47,340 nt of DNA from positions 1 to 47,340 of the forward strand of contig CAYYIS010000038.1 of NCBI GenBank assembly GCA_964470965.1, read 5' to 3'. This document shows positions 41,866 to 47,340 of the stretch, in pieces. The position numbers were made by a program, and so were the translations under genes. Origin of the DNA: CAYYIS01 sp964470965 (GTDB taxonomy: Bacteria > JAAXHH01 > JABIQT01). The notes beneath the pieces are model-generated. The model did no database searches. It was not told where the DNA came from and worked only from the letters and a program-made list of their open reading frames with translations. How positions within the stretch are numbered: position 1 is the first letter of the stretch; each line of letters opens with the position of its first letter.

Positions 41866-44550
41866 CTACTTCAACAATAGCATCCGCCGGCTCGCCTGAT
41901 ACGTGCCGGTTGACAAGCGGTACACGTATACCCCGCTGGTTACCATCTCTCCCACCCCATTCCGACCATTCCAATGTACCGAATACCGGCCTGCTGTTTG
42001 CGAAACATCCACCAGAGTCCGGACGTGCTGGCCGGCGATATTGTAAATAATGAGCTTCACATGGCTCTGCTTAGGCACATCATAGCGAATGGTAGTGGCC
42101 GGATTAAACGGGTTCGGGAAATTCTGATCCAGTGCGTATGATCCGGGCGGCTTTAAAACCGGGGTGGAGATCTCCTCTACGATGCTGGTCGGCGTTACGG
42201 AGGCCAGCGAGAATACGGAAAACGATGAGGTCGTCGCTGTCGCCGTATTGGCGACCGTATCTACCGCGGTATCCAGCATTCGCCATGAGGAATCAGCTTC
42301 ATCGTAATGAAAAAGGAACAGGGTGGACTCCGCCGGGTTATCCGCGATGGTAAGAAGCGATGGCGTGTACGTGACCGTCACAGTGGCTTCAAACGTGATG
42401 GTGTCCGGTATGGTCGTCTGAATGTCGAAATACTGCAGCGGGAAACTGGGGGGTGTATCCCCTTTTACGGTGGTGGGAAGATCCCGCCCGAGGTGCTCGT
42501 AGGTGACCGTGTGGCCATTTACGGCGCCGTACTGAAACGCAATGGTGGTTTCCGATCCATCCGGCGTCTGGAAGGCGATACTGCTCGTATCGTTCTGTAC
42601 CGTTTCGGTCGACCGCGTCGGGACCGGCGGTCCGAGCAGCAGCGCAAACAGGGAATCCGCGTCCATCTTCCCGTAGCCCCACCTGTTATTCGGGACCGCA
42701 CCCGTAAAGACATCGGTCCGGGCGGTATTCTGCAGGGCCTCCCGCACTTCTATCCCGTCGAATGCCATGCCCCGCTTCACCGACTCCTGGAGCAGCAGCG
42801 CCACCACGCCGGACACGTGTGGTGTCGCCATGCTGGTGCCCTGTGACATGGCGTAGGCCCCACCTTCGAGGATGGTGGAGGATTGAAAGATGGAGGCACC
42901 CGGTACGGCATCCGCCGATCGGGCCGATGCGATAATCTGGCCCGGTGCGGCTATCTCGGGCTTCTGACGACCGTCTCTGGTGGGCCCGGGACTGGAAAAC
43001 AGAGCCTCATCTCCCAACACCACTGCCAGGCCGTTGGCCGCCGCCGTATGAGGCACACTGTTGTCGTCGGTCCAGGTCGCTTTCGACACGTAGGCGCCTA
43101 CCGTTATCGCGTTCTTCGCGGCGCCCGGGGTGCCCACGTGCATTACCGTGTCCGCATCCGCGGTGACAAAATCCGCATTTCCGGTGTAAATCCACATATC
43201 GAACCGCCCTGACCCGGAACCTTTCGCACCTCGAACTCTGATTTTCCATTCACCGGCCTTTTTGGTCGTTATGCTTACGTCCGTGTTGATTCCATTATTC
43301 GCCGCGCTCGGGGGAAACGGACTGCTGAAAATCGTGATGTTTCCGTCGGAATGATTTGCGGAGCTGCCCAGCGGAAATCCTGAGACCGGGCCGAACAGCG
43401 TGTCCGGCCCAACTACGGTAATGAATACCGAGTTCTGGTTGGCGGGATTTACTTCGGTCCAGATATCTATTCCGACCGCAGTTCCGGCGTTGGCCGAAAA
43501 CGAACGCTCTTCGTCTAAAACGCTGAGATTATTCAGTGTGCCGGTTGTATGTATGCCATCGTTGCCTTCGTTGCCAGCAGCCGTGACCACAACCTTGCCG
43601 TCTATGCCTGGGCCGACGATCTCATCGATGGCCGACGCCTCAGGACTGCCGCCGTCATGGGGTCCCTGCTGGCCACCCAGGCTCAGGTTGGCCACGTAGG
43701 GCTTGCTGAGAGAAGCGGCCCTGCTGTCGATGTACGCCAGGGCCGTGACCACATCCGTAGATTCAAACGAATCGCCTGAACGCGATGCCTTTACGATGAT
43801 CAGATCCGCTTCCGGCGCCACACCGACGTACCGCCCCCCACCTCCGCTACCGGCGGCAATACCGGCCACGTGGGTGCCGTGTCCGATGGTATCGGTTGCC
43901 CTGACGGACACCGAACCTGCAAGACCGGCATTGAGATCAGCCTCCGAATATTCCGTACCGCCGGACGAAGCAAATTCGCCGGACGGCGGGGGACCTGTGG
44001 CGTCACTCATATCCCAAAGGTATTTAATGCGCGTCTTAGTGGTATCGTTCGGATCCCTGAATGCCGGATGATCCCAATCGATACCGGTGTCGATCACCCC
44101 GATGATTACGCCTTTACCGGTTGCTTCGTAGTGGCTGCGCACAATCTCCGCTCCGGTTTCCGCAACACTCGAGTCTAACAGCGGCTTCCAGATTTTTGCC
44201 GCGTGAACGGATTGCACCTGCTCTTCCGCCGCCAGTTCTGCAAGCCTCGATAACGGCACCGAAGCGACCACTACCGAGCCCCCGGCCGTTTTCACAACAA
44301 CACCATCCGTGGCGAACGACGTAAAGCCTCCGGTCGTCATGACAAAAACATCGATGGTGTGATCGATGCCAGCAGGTTTTACGAGGTTGTTAACAGAGGA
44401 ATACGGCAAAGAAGACGAAACGGAAAGACGCTTGAGTATCGGATCCAGTTTGTCTGGCGGCTGGCCGAACGAACTGGCGGGATGTGACAGAAAAACACAG
44501 ACCAGAAAAGCGCCCAGAATCCGGACAGTACGGGCACATGAATAAGGCAT
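41866..44550 (-). CDS. Secreted subtilisin-like serine protease (S8) with C-terminal FlgD/T9SS-type sorting domain
   Basis: This is an 894-residue exported protease. A signal peptide (about 1-29) and an I9-like propeptide (about 33-125) precede the S8 domain. The triad is D154 (IDTGID), H224 (GHGTHVAG) and S573 (GTSMATPHV). A long insert between H and S (about 340-470) has beta-rich, PPC-like character. After about 620 a beta-sandwich follows. Residues about 805-894 form a C-terminal domain with FPNPFNPATTIRYDVP, which in FCB-group bacteria marks secretion and surface attachment. GGAG is 8 nt before ATG 44550. A lipoprotein gene resembling its propeptide ends 26 bp upstream in the same direction. 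Confidence 0.93.
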   Translation of the reverse strand: MPYSCARTVRILGAFLVCVFLSHPASSFGQPPDKLDPILKRLSVSSSLPYSSVNNLVKPAGIDHTIDVFVMTTGGFTSFATDGVVVKTAGGSVVVASVPLSRLAELAAEEQVQSVHAAKIWKPLLDSSVAETGAEIVRSHYEATGKGVIIGVIDTGIDWDHPAFRDPNDTTKTRIKYLWDMSDATGPPPSGEFASSGGTEYSEADLNAGLAGSVSVRATDTIGHGTHVAGIAAGSGGGGRYVGVAPEADLIIVKASRSGDSFESTDVVTALAYIDSRAASLSKPYVANLSLGGQQGPHDGGSPEASAIDEIVGPGIDGKVVVTAAGNEGNDGIHTTGTLNNLSVLDEERSFSANAGTAVGIDIWTEVNPANQNSVFITVVGPDTLFGPVSGFPLGSSANHSDGNITIFSSPFPPSAANNGINTDVSITTKKAGEWKIRVRGAKGSGSGRFDMWIYTGNADFVTADADTVMHVGTPGAAKNAITVGAYVSKATWTDDNSVPHTAAANGLAVVLGDEALFSSPGPTRDGRQKPEIAAPGQIIASARSADAVPGASIFQSSTILEGGAYAMSQGTSMATPHVSGVVALLLQESVKRGMAFDGIEVREALQNTARTDVFTGAVPNNRWGYGKMDADSLFALLLGPPVPTRSTETVQNDTSSIAFQTPDGSETTIAFQYGAVNGHTVTYEHLGRDLPTTVKGDTPPSFPLQYFDIQTTIPDTITFEATVTVTYTPSLLTIADNPAESTLFLFHYDEADSSWRMLDTAVDTVANTATATTSSFSVFSLASVTPTSIVEEISTPVLKPPGSYALDQNFPNPFNPATTIRYDVPKQSHVKLIIYNIAGQHVRTLVDVSQTAGRYSVHWNGRNGVGEMVTSGVYVYRLSTGTYQASRRMLLLK

Positions 44551-44576
44551 ATATCGGCTCCTACAACGGGACCAGA

Positions 44577-44912
44577 CTAAAGAGGTTTCAATTCTTTAGG
44601 GGCTTCCAGGCCCATTATAAACGCTTCACGGGCCACAGGAAGAATCGAGCTGAAAGGAATACGGCACACATAAACTGTTCCTGTACGGGACTGGATAATG
44701 ACACCGAGGGATCCCAGTTTCGACTCCTGTTCATCAGACATTTCTGATTGGGTCCGAAGTACCACGGACATCATGGTTCCTTCCATCTGTTCGACCTGCT
44801 GTTTCAATGCGGGATCGAGTTTGTTGATCACAACCGGATCCTCCTCTTTACAGGCAATCAATACCAGTAACATGACACAATAAATCCAACGATTCCGGAA
44901 GCATCCACACAT
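44577..44912 (-). CDS. Lipoprotein resembling the neighbouring subtilisin's propeptide (candidate tethered inhibitor/chaperone)
   Basis: This 111-residue protein starts at ATG 44912, chosen because AGGAG stands 7 nt upstream; TTG 44933 in the same frame is less likely. It has a lipoprotein signal with LLVLIAC, placing the lipidated cysteine at residue 21. The mature part aligns with the downstream protease's propeptide. KLDPALK (31-37) matches KLDPILK (34-40). Residues 70-111 align with protease residues 83-124 without a gap, with 14 of 42 identical by my count, both ending KPL. S8 propeptides of the I9 kind act as folding helpers and inhibitors. A stand-alone lipidated copy encoded first in the operon could do the same at the membrane (inference). 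Confidence 0.8.
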   Translation of the reverse strand: MCGCFRNRWIYCVMLLVLIACKEEDPVVINKLDPALKQQVEQMEGTMMSVVLRTQSEMSDEQESKLGSLGVIIQSRTGTVYVCRIPFSSILPVAREAFIMGLEAPKELKPL

Positions 44913-45504
44913 AAATCCACTCCTGTGAAGCAATAAGCGTGTCCCGTTCTCGACACAGGTTCTCCGTGCACTGATGTCGTGTGATCAGCAGTGTTATTGC
45001 TGCTTTATCAAATTCACCGGAAGACGACACACTGAAACAACAATCTCGCCCGGCTACTATGCCTGTTGCGTCACACTGGTACACTCGAACAGGCCAAACC
45101 GCCCACCAGTTGCGTTCCCGCAAGCGTACGAATTTCCCGTCCGGGTACAATGTGTATTATCAGGGTTGCCCGGGAGGCGCGGGCCGGTTGGCGTCCCAGC
45201 ACGATTGAAGGGTTGACCTGACACCGCACGGGGTAGGCCTGGAACAAGGCTTTCGAAGACGATAGGAAAGAGCGCACGCGTCGTGTTCCCTGCACTTTGA
45301 TACTGCATTTGAAAATCAACAGAACCAGCAGCACATTAGAACTGAAAAGGGGCTACATTACGCCTACCCTGTAGTGTTAGTACGTACTTGAACAAGATTC
45401 AAATGTCAAGCAAAAACAACTTGTATCAGGTATGTATGCAGGTTATAGTATTCAAGCCTTGCACTTGAAAAATATAACGGAGATCTACCTCCAGGAGCCC
45501 ATTC
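44913..45504. other. Gene-free divergent region
   Basis: About 590 bp lie between the lipoprotein (-) and amidohydrolase (+) genes. Short frames on both strands lack Shine-Dalgarno sites and look like chance. GTGTC/GACAC arms lie at 44940-44957. Near the plus-strand gene several TTGAA/TTCAA-type half sites cluster (45388-45392 with 45398-45402; 45451-45456 with 45464-45469). No RNA gene was recognised. Confidence 0.4.
45421..45449 (+). promoter_or_regulatory. Possible promoter of the amidohydrolase gene
   Basis: TTGTAT (45421-45426), a 17-bp spacer and TATAGT (45444-45449) lie about 56 bp before ATG 45505. The -35 box matches at three of six positions and the -10 box at five of six, so the call is tentative. 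Confidence 0.35.
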
Positions 45505-46431
45505 ATGTTTCGACCGCTGCCTGAAATACCGGTTACTGACGCGCATGTGCATTTCTTTTCCCCTAATTTTATCAAAAACTACGCGGACCTGGGTAAAGAG
45601 AAACTCGGTTCAGATGACCCGGGGGCCCTGCTTGACTTCATGGAGTGGGAGATGCCCATTCACGACCCCTTGGACCTGGGTCGTCGATGGGTGGCGGAGA
45701 TGGATGAGAAGGGCATCTCGCGTATGGTGCTGGTCACGAGTTGGCCCGGCGATGAGGAAGCTACCGCGCAGGTGGTGGCGGCGTTTCCCGACAGGTTTGG
45801 CGGCTATGTGATGGTAAATCCACTTCAGAAAAATGCGGGCGACCGGGTGAAACGCGCGGTCACTGAACTGGGATTACAAGGTATCTCGATTTTCCCGGCC
45901 ATGATGGGATTCCGGGCGTCCGATGATGCGGTGTATCCCGTCTACAATGCGGCATCACAGGCCGGTGCGCCGGTGTTCGTGCATTTCGGGATCCTGAAGG
46001 TCGGTATACGCGATAAACTGGGATTGATCAGCAACTTCGACTTGCGTAATTCCAATCCGCTCGACCTGTACCCCGTGGCCAAAAAATTCCACGATACCAC
46101 ATTCATAATCCCCCATTTCGGGTGCGGGTACTTCCAGGAGATGCTGATGGTCGCCTCCCAGTGCCCTAACGTATACGTCGACTCCTCCAGTTCCAATTCA
46201 TGGGTCAACCTGATGACGTATCCACTCACTCTGAAAGACGTCTACGCAAAAACGCTGGACATCCTCGGGCCGAACCGTATTATGTTCGGTTCAGACTCCA
46301 CCGCATTCCCAAAAGGTTGGCGGCACGAAGTATTCGACACCCAGGCCAATCTCCTCCAGGCACTCGGATGCTCACAAGATGAGATGAGACTGATATTCGG
46401 CGAGAACGCGGAAAGGGTATTCGGTCTTTGA
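45505..46431 (+). CDS. Amidohydrolase 2 family protein (ACMSD/decarboxylase-like)
   Basis: This 308-residue TIM-barrel protein has H14-x-H16 (TDAHVHFF), further histidines in VFVHFG and IIPHFGCG, and the aspartate in MFGSDSTAFP. It ends with an IFGENAERVFGL motif typical of amidohydrolase 2. Members are metal-dependent hydrolases or non-oxidative decarboxylases such as ACMS decarboxylase. AGGAG is 7 nt before ATG 45505. The DegT-type aminotransferase gene starts 58 bp later; they may share a transcript. Confidence 0.92.
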   Translation: MFRPLPEIPVTDAHVHFFSPNFIKNYADLGKEKLGSDDPGALLDFMEWEMPIHDPLDLGRRWVAEMDEKGISRMVLVTSWPGDEEATAQVVAAFPDRFGGYVMVNPLQKNAGDRVKRAVTELGLQGISIFPAMMGFRASDDAVYPVYNAASQAGAPVFVHFGILKVGIRDKLGLISNFDLRNSNPLDLYPVAKKFHDTTFIIPHFGCGYFQEMLMVASQCPNVYVDSSSSNSWVNLMTYPLTLKDVYAKTLDILGPNRIMFGSDSTAFPKGWRHEVFDTQANLLQALGCSQDEMRLIFGENAERVFGL

Positions 46432-46489
46432 GTGTAATCATTTCAATCAATGAAACAAAAGATATGTGAACCTATCCTGAGGAACTGCC

Positions 46490-47340
46490 ATGCCACAACC
46501 TCTCGCCATCGACGGCGGCACTCCCGTGCGCACCGCTCCATGGCCGGACTTTTTTCCCGGTGGAACCGAATACGGGGAAGAAGAAAAACAGGCCGCTATA
46601 GAAGTGATTGAGGCGCAGTCGCCGTTCCGGTATTACGGTACGAACCTTCTCAATAAGGTGGATAAACTTGAAGAAGCGTACGCTCGGTTTGTAGGCAGCC
46701 GGTTTGCGCTGGCCACACACAGCGGCAGCACCGCATTGTCCGCAGCGCTTGCCGCGCTCGGTGTCGGTCCCGGCACGGAGGTAATCATGCCGGCTTTCAT
46801 GTGGATCGCGGACGTAAATGCTGTGGTGCATCTGCGTGGCATTCCGGTGTTAGCCGAAATTGATGAATCGCTGAATCTTGATCCCAATGATCTTGAAAAC
46901 CGGATCTCACCGAGAACCAAGGCTATCATAGCCGTACATATGGCCGGCACTCCGGCCGACATGCCGGCTGTTCTGGAGGTGGCGGACAAACACGGTATTC
47001 CCGTCCTCGAAGACTGTTCCCAGGCCGCCGGTGCCTCCCTTGACGGTAATGTTGTCGGCTCTATGGGTGCCATCGGGACGGTGAGCCTCCAGTACAATAA
47101 AAACTTTACGACCGGTGAAGGTGGTTTGATCACGACCAGTGATGAGAATTTGTTCCGTCGCGCCATCAGCTACCATGATATGGGTTTCGAACGGAACATG
47201 CAGGGTGTCTCGGTTCCTCAGGATTCACCGTTTGAGACCTGGGGCATGGGTGCGAGGATGGATGAGATGAGAGGGGCAATCGGCCTGGTGCAGGTTGGGA
47301 AGCTGCCTGATATCGTAGGCCGTATGAGAAGTCATCAACT
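46490..47340 (+). CDS. DegT/DnrJ/EryC1/StrS family aminotransferase (partial, runs off the right edge)
   Basis: 283 codons are visible and the C-terminus is missing. The PLP pattern is clear: GSTALSAAL near 79-87, D175 (PVLEDCSQAAGA) and the PLP-lysine K204 in QYNKNFTTGEGG. The family aminates keto-sugars or keto-cyclitols, for example in amino-sugar or aminocyclitol synthesis. The opening LAIDGGTPVR with PWP resembles scyllo-inosose aminotransferase/AHBA synthase-type members. GAGGA is 7 nt before ATG 46490. Confidence 0.92.
   Translation, partial: MPQPLAIDGGTPVRTAPWPDFFPGGTEYGEEEKQAAIEVIEAQSPFRYYGTNLLNKVDKLEEAYARFVGSRFALATHSGSTALSAALAALGVGPGTEVIMPAFMWIADVNAVVHLRGIPVLAEIDESLNLDPNDLENRISPRTKAIIAVHMAGTPADMPAVLEVADKHGIPVLEDCSQAAGASLDGNVVGSMGAIGTVSLQYNKNFTTGEGGLITTSDENLFRRAISYHDMGFERNMQGVSVPQDSPFETWGMGARMDEMRGAIGLVQVGKLPDIVGRMRSHQ

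Noticed and set aside
44974..45334. Short frames on both strands before the amidohydrolase gene
   Set aside because: Overlapping, without ribosome-binding sites, and of low-complexity chance composition.
1..47340. CRISPR arrays, insertion sequences, prophage or integron features
   Set aside because: No regularly spaced identical repeats, terminal inverted repeats, transposase or integrase genes were found on reading both strands.

Overview
The window looks like a chromosomal stretch of an uncultivated, probably aquatic, Gram-negative bacterium of the FCB/Latescibacterota-like type. This is an inference from gene content. The clues are a secreted subtilisin ending in a FlgD/T9SS-type sorting domain with an FPNPFNP motif, an outer-membrane barrel candidate, a lipoprotein, a dockerin/cohesin-type surface protein, two Fe(II)/2-oxoglutarate oxygenases, a heparinase II/III family protein, a sulfatase-fold enzyme, a creatininase and several amidohydrolases. 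I see no tRNA, rRNA, CRISPR array, transposase, integrase or phage gene. The window is cut inside a gene at both ends.

Layout. 1-3909 (minus): a large secreted repeat protein, open at the left edge, follows citrate synthase by 2 bp. 4079-7330 (plus): a near-consensus sigma70 promoter, a family 2 glycoside hydrolase and ApaG. 7630-13454 (minus): an orphan family 5 solute-binding protein, then a tight operon of a secreted beta-propeller/M28 peptidase, an unrecognised 110-residue protein and an aldo/keto reductase. 13827-17600 (plus): proline dehydrogenase and a heparinase II/III family protein. 17597-18823 (minus): a plant/cyanobacterial-type IspH, overlapping the heparinase stop. 19440-20429 (plus): an outer-membrane barrel candidate.

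25350-20597 (minus) is a five-gene coupled operon: 4-oxalocrotonate tautomerase-like protein, M14-like carboxypeptidase, M20 peptidase, UlaG-like metallo-beta-lactamase-fold hydrolase and class V aminotransferase. It has a perfect TTGACA-17-TATAAT promoter covered by an 8+8 bp palindrome. Divergent from it, a second good promoter drives a phytanoyl-CoA dioxygenase-like oxygenase and an amidohydrolase. From 28368 to 39505 eleven plus-strand genes follow: SlyD-like isomerase, SMP-30 lactonase, D-aminoacylase, PepF, NUDT6-like NUDIX, polysaccharide deacetylase, sulfatase-fold enzyme, Gfo/Idh/MocA dehydrogenase, sugar epimerase-like TIM barrel, creatininase and VOC protein. An APC permease faces them. 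Together they read as a locus for taking up and dismantling peptides, N-acylated amino acids and modified sugars.

40909-44912: the permease and a second 2-oxoglutarate oxygenase diverge around a 10+10 bp palindrome. A minus-strand pair then follows, a short lipoprotein and a subtilisin. The lipoprotein's mature part matches the subtilisin's own propeptide without gaps over 42 positions, so it may be a membrane-tethered stand-alone propeptide (inhibitor or folding helper). This is the most novel-looking system in the window. 45505-47340 (plus): an amidohydrolase-2 protein and the start of a DegT/DnrJ/EryC1 aminotransferase.
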